From NCBI RefSeq assembly GCF_001305675.1, contig NZ_CP011853.1, forward strand, positions 434,001 to 498,000: DNA of 64,000 nt. The letters run 5' to 3'. Positions 42,924-50,835 of the stretch are shown here, in pieces. Made by a program: the position numbers and the translations under genes. How positions within the stretch are numbered: the first letter of the stretch is position 1; the number at the start of each line of letters is the position of its first letter. The notes beneath the pieces are model-generated. The model was not told the DNA's origin. It worked only from the letters and a program-made list of their open reading frames with translations, and ran no database searches. Origin of the DNA: Gordonia phthalatica (lineage in GTDB: Bacteria; Actinomycetota; Actinomycetes; Mycobacteriales; Mycobacteriaceae).

Positions 42924-44081
42924 CTACGCGGTCACACCGTCGGCGCGGGCGGCGTCGGCGACGGCCTTCGCGACGGCCGGGGCCACGCGTTCGTCGAGCG
43001 GGCTCGGGACGATCTTGTCGGCTGCCAGCTCGTCGCCCACGACCGACAGGATGGCGTCGGCGGCGGCGATCTTCATGTTCTCGGTGATCCGCCGCGCACC
43101 GGCGTCGAGAGCGCCGGCGAAGACTCCGGGGAACGCGAGGACGTTGTTGATCTGGTTCGGGAAGTCGCTGCGACCGGTGGCGACCACGGCCGCGTACTTG
43201 GCGGCCACATCCGGGTGGATCTCCGGGTCGGGATTCGACATGGCGAAGACGATGGCGTCGTCGGCCATGGAGGCGACGTCCTTCTCTTCGATGGTGCCCG
43301 CGGAGACGCCGAGGAAGACGTTCGCGCCGTCGAGGGCCTCGGCGATGCCGCCGGTGAGACCGCGCGGGTTGCTCCAGGCGGCGAGCTCGTTCTTGTACTC
43401 GACCATGTCGGTGCGGCCCGAGTGGACGATGCCCTTCGAGTCGAGGACGACGATGTCGTCGATGCCCGCGGCCTTCAGGATCTTGGCGCAGGCGACACCG
43501 GCGGCTCCGGCACCGGAGACGACGACCTTCAGGCCGGCGAGCTCCTTGCCGAGGAATCGGGTGGCGCCCTTGAGGGCGGCGAGGACGACGATGGCGGTGC
43601 CGTGCTGATCGTCGTGCATCACCGGGCAGTCGAGGGCCTCGATGACGCGGCGCTCGATCTCGAAGCAGCGGGGTGCGGAGATGTCCTCGAGGTTCACCGC
43701 GCCGAAGCTCGGTCGCAGGTTGATGAGGGTCTGGACGATCTGATCCGGGTCGGTGGTGTCGAGGACGAGGGGGATCGAGTTCAGGCCGGCGAAGGCGCGG
43801 AACAGCGCGGCCTTGCCCTCCATGACCGGGAGAGAGGCGCGGGGACCGATGTCGCCGAGGCCGAGGACGGCCGTGCCGTCGGAGACGACGGCCACCAGGC
43901 GCTCGGTCCAGGTGTACTTGTCGACGAGTTCCGGCTCCTTGTGAATGGCGCGGGAGACCTGGGCGACGCCGGGGGTGTAGATGATCGAGAGATCGCGTTG
44001 GGTCTCGATCGGCGAACGCAGTTCGACGGACAGTTTGCCGCCTTCGTGAGTGGCAAAGATCTCGTCGTCGGTGATGGGCAT
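42924..44081 (-). CDS. Malic enzyme (single-domain)
   Basis: A 385-residue malic enzyme without the phosphotransacetylase-like extension. Signatures: SIIYTPGVAQVSRAI, SDGTAVLGLGDIGP, Lys in MEGKAALF, metal site CPVMHDDQHGTAIV, Rossmann loop VVSGAGAAGVACAKIL, and SNPDPEI. It converts malate to pyruvate, CO2 and NAD(P)H. NAD versus NADP preference cannot be told from the motifs. It diverges from the GntR regulator, 385 bases away. Confidence 0.94.
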   Translation of the reverse strand: MPITDDEIFATHEGGKLSVELRSPIETQRDLSIIYTPGVAQVSRAIHKEPELVDKYTWTERLVAVVSDGTAVLGLGDIGPRASLPVMEGKAALFRAFAGLNSIPLVLDTTDPDQIVQTLINLRPSFGAVNLEDISAPRCFEIERRVIEALDCPVMHDDQHGTAIVVLAALKGATRFLGKELAGLKVVVSGAGAAGVACAKILKAAGIDDIVVLDSKGIVHSGRTDMVEYKNELAAWSNPRGLTGGIAEALDGANVFLGVSAGTIEEKDVASMADDAIVFAMSNPDPEIHPDVAAKYAAVVATGRSDFPNQINNVLAFPGVFAGALDAGARRITENMKIAAADAILSVVGDELAADKIVPSPLDERVAPAVAKAVADAARADGVTA

Positions 44082-44434
44082 AGCGGTGCTCTCCGGCTCC
44101 CTCGGTGCAGCGATGTCTCAGCTGCCGTACTGGTCACTGTGACGCCCGACGTGGACCTCGTTGTCTGGTGTCGAGCGCGCGGCGCGGGAAGCGAACTCCG
44201 CGCCATTGGTGAGGAGCGTATTCGCAAACTGTGGGCTGAACCGTCGAACAACCGCGCCGTAGTCGATGTCACAGGGACGCGGTGCGATCGGCGCCGGCAT
44301 CGTCCGTGGCAGTGGCCGCATCGAGGGTGGTGGCGCGGCGCTCGTCCGATTCTGCCACCGGCGTTGCGGAGGAGTCCAAACGCCTGATTCGTCTCAGATG
44401 AGACCCGTGACGGTTACTCGCCGGTTGGCTCAAC
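44082..44434. other. Intergenic region upstream of malic enzyme and GntR genes
   Basis: About 350 bases without a supported gene. It contains a GGTCACTGTGAC-type palindrome near 44,133 and a perfect 14-base palindrome GTCTCAGATGAGAC (44,391-44,404), either of which could be an operator. No RNA or repeat is recognised. Confidence 0.45.
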
Positions 44435-44459
44435 ACTTGAATACAACTAGTATACAAGT
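44435..44459. promoter_or_regulatory. Candidate autoregulatory GntR operator
   Basis: A 25-base imperfect palindrome, arms ACTTG(A)ATACAA and TTGTATAC-CAAGT on the opposite strand, ending 7 bases before the GntR start codon. FadR-type GntR proteins bind such TNGTATACNA-like sites. Its AT-richness in a high-GC context and position over the likely promoter suggest autoregulation. Confidence 0.55.
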
Positions 44460-44466
44460 TGTGTCT

Positions 44467-45105
44467 ATGACGTATTCGACGGCGGATCGGGTGTACGACC
44501 AGGTCAAAGAGCTCATCTTGACGTGCGAGATCCCGGGCGGCGAGATGATCAGCGAGGGCGAGATCGCCGCGCGCTTCGCAGTGAGTCGCACGCCCGTGCG
44601 CGAAGCCTTTCTGCGGCTGTCCGCCGAGGGATGGATGCGGATGTACCCGAAACGCGGAGCGCTGATCGCGCCGATCGGCGACAGTGAGGCCCGCGACGTG
44701 CTCGATGCCCGCGTCCTTCTGGAGGGTCATGCGATGACATCCGTCGCCGGCGATTCGGGGGCGGTCGCCGCGCTCGCCGCTCGACTGTCGGACAACGTCG
44801 CCCGCCACCGGCTGGTCGAGGCAGACGATGCCGCCGAGTTCGCGCGGCTCGACGCGGAGTTCCACCAGCTGATCGTCGCCGCCGGACGCAACGGACTCCT
44901 CGCGGACTTCTACGTGTCGCTCGGCGAACGACACCGGCGGATGACCGCGGATCGACTGCGGCACGACGCGACCATCACCGACCGGATCGTCACCGACCAC
45001 GCAGCGCTCGCCGCAGCCGTCGGAGACGGGGACCCGGAGCGCTTCGCCGCGATGTTGGCCGAGCATCTCGAAGGTGTTCACGGAACGGATGGAGGTCTGC
45101 GATGA
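44467..45105 (+). CDS. GntR-family regulator, FCD (FadR) type
   Basis: A 212-residue regulator. The winged helix (residues 5-70) has ISEGEIAARFAVSRTPVREA; the FCD domain has DAEFHQLIVAAGRNGLL and metal-binding His in FHQLI and TDHAALAAAV and AEHLEGVH. ATG at 44,467 is set by the operator and by family length. It overlaps the MFS gene by ATGA, so it most likely represses its own transporter operon in response to a small carboxylate. Confidence 0.9.
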   Translation: MTYSTADRVYDQVKELILTCEIPGGEMISEGEIAARFAVSRTPVREAFLRLSAEGWMRMYPKRGALIAPIGDSEARDVLDARVLLEGHAMTSVAGDSGAVAALAARLSDNVARHRLVEADDAAEFARLDAEFHQLIVAAGRNGLLADFYVSLGERHRRMTADRLRHDATITDRIVTDHAALAAAVGDGDPERFAAMLAEHLEGVHGTDGGLR

Positions 45106-46352
45106 GCACCAAAGGCTGGGCCGCCGTGTCCCTCGCGGTCTTCACCGCAGCCTGGGGTGGCAACGAGTTCACACCGCTGCTGGTGATGTACCGGACGGCG
45201 TCGGACATGTCGGCCGTCGTCGTCAACTTCCTCCTGTTCCTCTACGTCCTCGGGATCATTCCCGCGATGCTGATCGGCGGACCGTTGTCGGACCGGTACG
45301 GACGTCGCGCGCTGATGCTGCCTTCGCCGGTCATCGCCGCGGTCGGCTCGATGCTGTTGGCCGCGGGAGAACACTCGGTTCCGCTGCTCGCGGCGGGCCG
45401 CATCCTCAGCGGCATCGCCCTCGGCCTCGCGATGGCGGTCGGCGGCACCTGGATCAAGGAACTGTCCGACCGTGCGGGCGACCCGCCTTCGGCCGGTGCA
45501 CGACGAGCCGCACTGAGCCTGACCGCGGGCTTCGGCATCGGTGCCGGTCTCGCCGCGGTACTCGCCCAGTGGGCTCCGTTCCCGGGGCAGGCTGCGTACC
45601 TGGTCAACATCGCTCTCGCCGTCGCGTCGTTCGCACTGATCCTCCGCACGCCGGAGACCAGCCGGTGCGCGACGGACGGTCGCCTGATCGACACGATGAG
45701 GATCCCGTCCGCCCTGAAGCCGCGCTTCTGGCTGCTGGTCGGTCCGGTGGCACCGTGGGTCTTCGGGGCCTGCGCCATGGCGTACGCGGTGGTCCCGGCA
45801 CTGATGGTGCAACGCACGTCGAGCTGGGCGATCGTCTTCGCCGGTCTCTGCTGCGTCGCGGGTCTGGCCGCAGGCTTCTTCATCCAGACGCTCGGCAAGA
45901 AGATCGACCGGCCCGGCTCGGCCCGTGCGATCCTCGTCGCGCTGGCGCTGATCGCCGTGGGCATGGCGCTGGCGATCGGTGTCGCCGTCGCCCCGTCGAT
46001 CCCGCTCGCGATCGTCGCCGCCATCGTCCTGGGCTGCGGCTACGGCATGGCGCTGATCGCCGGTCTGCTGGAGGTCCAGCGGCTGGCCGGACCCCACGAC
46101 CTCGCCGGCCTGACCGCAGTCTTCTACACGCTGACCTACCTGGGCTTCGGGTCGCCGGCGGCGATGTCGTTCATCATGGCGCGTTTCCCGTCGATCACCC
46201 ACACCGAACTGTTCGGCTTCGGCATCGCGATGACCGTGATCGGGGCGCTCGTCGTGGTCCTGGACAACCGCAGCCGGTTCGCGGGCCCCGGCACCCTGGC
46301 ACCGGTCGAAACGGAAGTGGACCTGCGGGTCGACGAGCTGCAGCACACCTGA
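45102..46352 (+). CDS. MFS transporter
   Basis: A 416-residue major-facilitator protein with twelve membrane helices. Loop 2-3 carries GGPLSDRYGRRALMLPS (motif A), and helix 4 GRILSGIALGLAMAVGGTW. The N terminus AAWGGNEFTPLL resembles drug/metabolite exporters of actinobacteria. Translationally coupled to the GntR regulator, which suggests inducible transport of the regulator's ligand. The substrate is not visible. Confidence 0.9.
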   Translation: MSTKGWAAVSLAVFTAAWGGNEFTPLLVMYRTASDMSAVVVNFLLFLYVLGIIPAMLIGGPLSDRYGRRALMLPSPVIAAVGSMLLAAGEHSVPLLAAGRILSGIALGLAMAVGGTWIKELSDRAGDPPSAGARRAALSLTAGFGIGAGLAAVLAQWAPFPGQAAYLVNIALAVASFALILRTPETSRCATDGRLIDTMRIPSALKPRFWLLVGPVAPWVFGACAMAYAVVPALMVQRTSSWAIVFAGLCCVAGLAAGFFIQTLGKKIDRPGSARAILVALALIAVGMALAIGVAVAPSIPLAIVAAIVLGCGYGMALIAGLLEVQRLAGPHDLAGLTAVFYTLTYLGFGSPAAMSFIMARFPSITHTELFGFGIAMTVIGALVVVLDNRSRFAGPGTLAPVETEVDLRVDELQHT

Positions 46353-46399
46353 GTCGACGGATCCGCATGCGCGACGGGCCGGGATGACATGATTCGCGC

Positions 46400-47224
46400 A
46401 TGCCTTCGACTCCCTTCCGCGATCGTCTGCGCGGCGTCGTCGCACGTCTGCCCGACGGGGTTGGACGGCACGTCCCGCTCGCGATCCGGATCGTGAAGGT
46501 GTTGGCGGCGGGCAACATCAGCGACCGGTCGATGACGCTCGCCGCGCAGGCGTTCACGTCGATCCTGCCGGTGCTCCTGCTGCTCACGACGATGCCGGGC
46601 TCCGGTGCGCTGGATCGGACCATCGCCATGTTCGACCTGTCCCAGGGGCTGGGCCCCACCGATTCACCCGGCACCTATGCGTCGTTCGGGGTGATCGGCG
46701 CTTTGATGACCCTGATCTCGGCGACGTCGATGGCCCGTGCCCTCGACCGGATGTACGTGGGGGTGTGGGGTGTCGACAGCGCCGGGCTCCGCGGCTGGTG
46801 GCGATGGGTGCTGGTGATCGCGGTGCTCGCGGTGGCGACCCTCGGGCAGGCGATGGTGGTGGTCGACTTCAACGAGTCCGACGGGCGCATCATCCTGAGT
46901 CTGGCGGAGACGTTCCTGATCTGGACGTGCGCGTGGACGGCGGTCCCGCGGATCCTGACGCGACGACAGCTCGGGCGCGCCGACCTCTGGTGGCTCGGCG
47001 CGGCGTCGGGCGCGGGCCTCACCGCGTTCATCGTCGTCACCGAGATCGGTTACGCGCGGGTGTTCGCGACGGCCCGCCACCAGTTCGGTGCGCTGGGAGT
47101 GGTGTTCGCTTCGATCGGCTGGCTGTTCGTCTTCACCGCCATCGTCGTCATCGTGACGCTGCTGGTCCAGGTGCTGCGAACTCCGGCCGCCGCCGATGCG
47201 GGCAGCGGTCAGGCTTCGGGGTAG
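46400..47224 (+). CDS. YihY/BrkB-family membrane protein
   Basis: A 274-residue protein with five or six membrane helices. Family cues are DRSMTLAAQAFTSILPVLLL near residue 47 and FGALGVVFASIGWLFVFTAI near the C terminus. Members are annotated YihY, BrkB or UPF0761; function is unsettled, despite old claims about RNase BN. The end overlaps galE on the other strand by 16 bases. Confidence 0.85.
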   Translation: MPSTPFRDRLRGVVARLPDGVGRHVPLAIRIVKVLAAGNISDRSMTLAAQAFTSILPVLLLLTTMPGSGALDRTIAMFDLSQGLGPTDSPGTYASFGVIGALMTLISATSMARALDRMYVGVWGVDSAGLRGWWRWVLVIAVLAVATLGQAMVVVDFNESDGRIILSLAETFLIWTCAWTAVPRILTRRQLGRADLWWLGAASGAGLTAFIVVTEIGYARVFATARHQFGALGVVFASIGWLFVFTAIVVIVTLLVQVLRTPAAADAGSGQASG

Positions 47225-48228
47225 CCGTTCGGATTCTGCGACTGCCAGCGCCAGGTGTCGACGCACATGTCGTCGATGTCGCGGGTGGTCTTCCACCCGA
47301 GTTCACGGTTGGCCTTCGACGGGTCGGCCCAGTAGGCGGCCAGGTCGCCGGCGCGGCGGGGCACCACCTCGTACGGGATCTCGCGGCCGCTGGCGCGCGC
47401 GAACGCCTGCACCACCTGCAGCACCGACACCGGGTCGCCGCTGCCGAGGTTCCAGACCGACAGCGCCTCGTCGGCCGCGGCGATCTTCTCCAGCGCCGCG
47501 ACGTGGCCGGTCGCGAGGTCCTCCACGTGGATGTAGTCGCGGACGCCGGTCCCGTCGACGGTGTCGTAGTCGTCGCCGAACACCGCCAGCTTCTCGCGTC
47601 GCCCGACGGCAACCTGGGAGACGAAGGGCATCAGGTTGTTCGGCAGACCGCTCGGGTCCTCGCCGATACGACCGCTCGCGTGCGCGCCGACCGGATTGAA
47701 GTAGCGCAGGAGTGCGATCCGCCAGGAGTCGTCGGCGACGGCGAGATCGCGCAGCACCTGCTCCACCATCACCTTGGTCCAGCCGTACGGGTTGGTGGCC
47801 GACGTCGGCATGTCCTCGGTGCGCTCCAGCACCGGGTTCTCGCCGTACACGGTCGCGGACGAGGAGAACACGAACCGGCGCACCCCGTGCGCATCCATTG
47901 CGCGCAGGACGGAGAACGTGGTGTCGAGGTTGTTCTGGTAGTAGTCCAGCGGCTTGGCGACCGATTCACCGACGGCCTTGAATCCCGCGAAGTGGATGAC
48001 GGCGTCGAAATCCTCGGCCGCGAACAGGGCGTCGGTGGCGGTCTGGTCGGTCAGGTCGATGCGGTGCAGCTTGATCGGCTGCCCGGCCAACTCCTCGAGG
48101 CGCGGCAGGACCGTCGGCTTCGCGTTGCTGAAGTCGTCGGCGATCGTCACGTCGTGGCCCGCGGCGATCAGCTGCAGGACGGTGTGGGAGCCGATGTAAC
48201 CGGCGCCGCCGGTGACGAGGACGTGCAT
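47209..48228 (-). CDS. galE: UDP-glucose 4-epimerase
   Basis: A 339-residue extended SDR. NAD loop VTGGAGYIGSHTVLQL, catalytic Ser/Tyr/Lys in SSSATVYGE and YGWTKVMVEQ, and DGTGVRDYIHVEDLATGH identify GalE. It interconverts UDP-glucose and UDP-galactose, needed for the arabinogalactan of Mycobacteriales cell walls. Start ATG; 14 bases downstream of rmlB on the same strand, probably one transcript. Confidence 0.95.
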   Translation of the reverse strand: MHVLVTGGAGYIGSHTVLQLIAAGHDVTIADDFSNAKPTVLPRLEELAGQPIKLHRIDLTDQTATDALFAAEDFDAVIHFAGFKAVGESVAKPLDYYQNNLDTTFSVLRAMDAHGVRRFVFSSSATVYGENPVLERTEDMPTSATNPYGWTKVMVEQVLRDLAVADDSWRIALLRYFNPVGAHASGRIGEDPSGLPNNLMPFVSQVAVGRREKLAVFGDDYDTVDGTGVRDYIHVEDLATGHVAALEKIAAADEALSVWNLGSGDPVSVLQVVQAFARASGREIPYEVVPRRAGDLAAYWADPSKANRELGWKTTRDIDDMCVDTWRWQSQNPNGYPEA

Positions 48229-48242
48229 GCGGAGGTCTCCGA

Positions 48243-49247
48243 TCAGTCGAGAATGTGCTGGGTGCGGGCGTAGTCGGCTTCGACGGCGTCCTTGTGCGGA
48301 GCCCACCAGTCGCGGTTGTCGCGATACCAGTCGATGGTCGCCGCCAGTCCGGACGCGAAGTCGGTGTAGGTCGGCGTCCACCCGAGCTCGGTCCGCAGGC
48401 GGGTGGCGTCGATGGCGTAGCGGCGGTCGTGCCCGGCGCGGTCGGTCACGAAGTCGAAGGCGTCGGCAGGCTGTCCGAGCGCGGTCAGGACGGCTTCGAC
48501 GACGGTGCGGTTGTCGACCTCGCCGTCGGCGCCGATCAGGTAGGTCTCGCCGAGCTGCCCGCGGTCGATGATGGTCCACACGGCGTCGTTGTGGTCGTCG
48601 ACGTGGATCCAGTCGCGGACGTTTCGGCCGTCGCCGTACAGCTTGGGGCGGATCCCGGTCAGCACGTTGGTGATCTGCCGCGGGATGAACTTCTCGATGT
48701 GCTGGTACGGCCCGTAGTTGTTGGAGCAGTTCGAGATGGTGGCCTCGACCCCGAACGACCGGACCCACGCGCGGACCAGCAGGTCGCTGCCGGCCTTGGT
48801 GGAGCTGTACGGGCTCGACGGGTTGTAGGCGGTGTGCTCGGTGAACCGGGTCGGATCGTCCAGATCCAGGTCGCCGTACACCTCGTCGGTGCTGATGTGG
48901 TGCAGGCGAACCCGGTGGCGGCGGACCGCTTCGAGCAGCGTGTACGTGCCGACCAGATTGGTCTGGACGAACGACGATGGGTCGGCGAGCGAATTGTCGT
49001 TGTGCGACTCGGCGGCGAAGTTCACCACCAGGTCGGATTCCGCGACCAGCGGGTCGACGACAGCGGGGTCGCCGATGTCGCCGCGCACGATGCGGACGCG
49101 GTCGGACACGGGGTTCAGGGTGGCCGGGTTGGCCGCGTAGGTGAACTTGTCGAGGACCGTGACCTGGGCGTCGGGCCGGGTGGCGAGGGTGCGCAGCGTG
49201 AAGTTGGCGCCGATGAAACCGGCGCCGCCGGTCACGAGGACACGCAA
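48243..49247 (-). CDS. rmlB: dTDP-glucose 4,6-dehydratase
   Basis: A 334-residue extended SDR (M. tuberculosis RmlB is 331). VTGGAGFIGANF, active-site HISTDEVYGDL and YSSTKAGSDLLVRAW are diagnostic. It makes dTDP-4-keto-6-deoxyglucose, the second step to dTDP-rhamnose. The start is TTG at 49,247 with GGGAG upstream; longer frames run into the promoter shared with rmlA. Confidence 0.95.
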   Translation of the reverse strand: MRVLVTGGAGFIGANFTLRTLATRPDAQVTVLDKFTYAANPATLNPVSDRVRIVRGDIGDPAVVDPLVAESDLVVNFAAESHNDNSLADPSSFVQTNLVGTYTLLEAVRRHRVRLHHISTDEVYGDLDLDDPTRFTEHTAYNPSSPYSSTKAGSDLLVRAWVRSFGVEATISNCSNNYGPYQHIEKFIPRQITNVLTGIRPKLYGDGRNVRDWIHVDDHNDAVWTIIDRGQLGETYLIGADGEVDNRTVVEAVLTALGQPADAFDFVTDRAGHDRRYAIDATRLRTELGWTPTYTDFASGLAATIDWYRDNRDWWAPHKDAVEADYARTQHILD

Positions 49248-49304
49248 GGGGACTCCCGTCAGATGACTCGAATGGTCTTCTAACAGTACCGATAGGCTGG
49301 CCGC

Positions 49305-50180
49305 ATGCGCGGAATCATCCTTGCCGGCGGTACCGGGAGCAGACTGCACCCGATCACCCAGGGCGTCAGCAAACAGCTCGTCCCGGTCTACGACAAGCCG
49401 ATGATCTACTACCCGCTCTCGACGTTGATGCTCGCCGGGATCCGCGACATCCTGATCATCACGACGCCCGCCGACCGCGGCGCGTTCGAGAACCTGCTCG
49501 GCGACGGCTCGCAGTTCGGCGTTCGCCTGACCTACAGCGAACAGCGGGAGCCGAACGGCTTGGCGCAGGCCTTCGTCCTGGGCGCCGACCATATCGGCGA
49601 CGAGTCCGTCGCACTGGTTCTGGGCGACAACATCTTCTACGGTCCCGGGCTCGGCTCGCAGCTGCAGGGCTTCGATCGGCTCGACGGCGGCGCGATCTTC
49701 GCCTACCGCGTCGCGGACCCCACCGCGTACGGCGTCGTCGAGTTCGACGGCGACGGCAACGCGGTCTCGCTGGAGGAGAAGCCAGCGAAACCGAAGTCCC
49801 GGTACGCCGTGCCCGGCCTGTACTTCTACGACAACAAAGTCGTCGACATCGCGGCGTCGCTGACGCCGTCGGCGCGCGGCGAGTACGAGATCACCGACGT
49901 CAACGCCGAGTACCTCCGTCGCGGGAAGCTGCACGTTCAGGTGCTGCCGCGCGGTACCGCCTGGCTCGACACCGGCACCTTCGACTCGCTCCTCGACGCC
50001 GGCAACTTCGTTCGGACCGTCGAGCAGCGGCAGGGTTTGAAGATCGGTGTGCCGGAGGAGATCGCCTGGCGACTCGGCTATCTCGACGACGACGAACTGC
50101 GTGCGGCCGCGGCGCGACTGGCGAAGTCCGGCTACGGAGACTATCTGCTCGATCTGATCGAGCGCGGACGGGAGCTGTGA
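49305..50180 (+). CDS. rmlA: Glucose-1-phosphate thymidylyltransferase
   Basis: A 291-residue nucleotidyltransferase: GIILAGGTGSRLHPITQGVS with the phosphate loop, LVLGDNIFYG (metal Asp) and VSLEEKPAKPKS. It joins glucose-1-phosphate and dTTP, the first step to dTDP-rhamnose. TAGGCT (49,293-49,298) lies 6 bases before the ATG, again leaderless. rmlC follows after 4 bases. Confidence 0.96.
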   Translation: MRGIILAGGTGSRLHPITQGVSKQLVPVYDKPMIYYPLSTLMLAGIRDILIITTPADRGAFENLLGDGSQFGVRLTYSEQREPNGLAQAFVLGADHIGDESVALVLGDNIFYGPGLGSQLQGFDRLDGGAIFAYRVADPTAYGVVEFDGDGNAVSLEEKPAKPKSRYAVPGLYFYDNKVVDIAASLTPSARGEYEITDVNAEYLRRGKLHVQVLPRGTAWLDTGTFDSLLDAGNFVRTVEQRQGLKIGVPEEIAWRLGYLDDDELRAAAARLAKSGYGDYLLDLIERGREL

Positions 50181-50184
50181 ACCG

Positions 50185-50799
50185 ATGAAGGCCAGAGAAC
50201 TGACGATCGTCGGGGCGTGGGAGTTCACGCCCGTCCTGCACGGTGACGACCGCGGTGTGTTCCTGGAGGCGTTCAAGGCCGACGTGCTCGCCGAGACCAT
50301 CGGACATCGCTTCGACCTCGCGCAGGTCAACACGTCGGTGTCGGCTGCCGGTGTGCTGCGCGGCATCCATTTCGCGGACGTGCCGCCCGGTCAGGCCAAG
50401 TACGTGACCTGCACGGTCGGGTCGATCCTCGACGTGATCGTCGACATCCGCGTCGGTTCCCCGACCTTCGGTCGGTGGGACGCGGTTCTGCTGGACGACG
50501 TCGATCGCAAGGCCGTCTACCTCTCCGAGGGCATCGGCCACGGCTTCTGCTCGCTGGAGGACGGTTCCACCGTCACCTACCTCTGCTCCACCGGCTACAA
50601 CCCGGGTGGTGAGCACGGCGTGAACCCGCTCGATCCCGAGATCGGGATCGACTGGCCGCGCGTCGCGCGCGACGGCACGCCCCTCGAGTACGAGTTGTCG
50701 GCGAAGGACCTCGCCGCGCCGTCCCTGTCGGAGGCTCGCGAGGCCGGGCTCCTGCCGGAGTACGGCGCGGTGGCGGATTTCGTCGACGGACTGCGCTGA
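50185..50799 (+). CDS. rmlC: dTDP-4-dehydrorhamnose 3,5-epimerase
   Basis: A 204-residue cupin-fold epimerase. HGDDRGVFLEAF, GVLRGIHFADVPPGQAKYVT with the catalytic His, YLSEGIGHGFCSLEDGSTV and YNPGGEHGVNPLDP identify RmlC. It performs the third step to dTDP-rhamnose, the linker sugar of the arabinogalactan. rmlD, the last step, is not in this window. Confidence 0.95.
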   Translation: MKARELTIVGAWEFTPVLHGDDRGVFLEAFKADVLAETIGHRFDLAQVNTSVSAAGVLRGIHFADVPPGQAKYVTCTVGSILDVIVDIRVGSPTFGRWDAVLLDDVDRKAVYLSEGIGHGFCSLEDGSTVTYLCSTGYNPGGEHGVNPLDPEIGIDWPRVARDGTPLEYELSAKDLAAPSLSEAREAGLLPEYGAVADFVDGLR

Positions 50800-50835
50800 C
50801 GGCATGCCGGTACCCCTGGCCGGCGTGCTTGCCGG

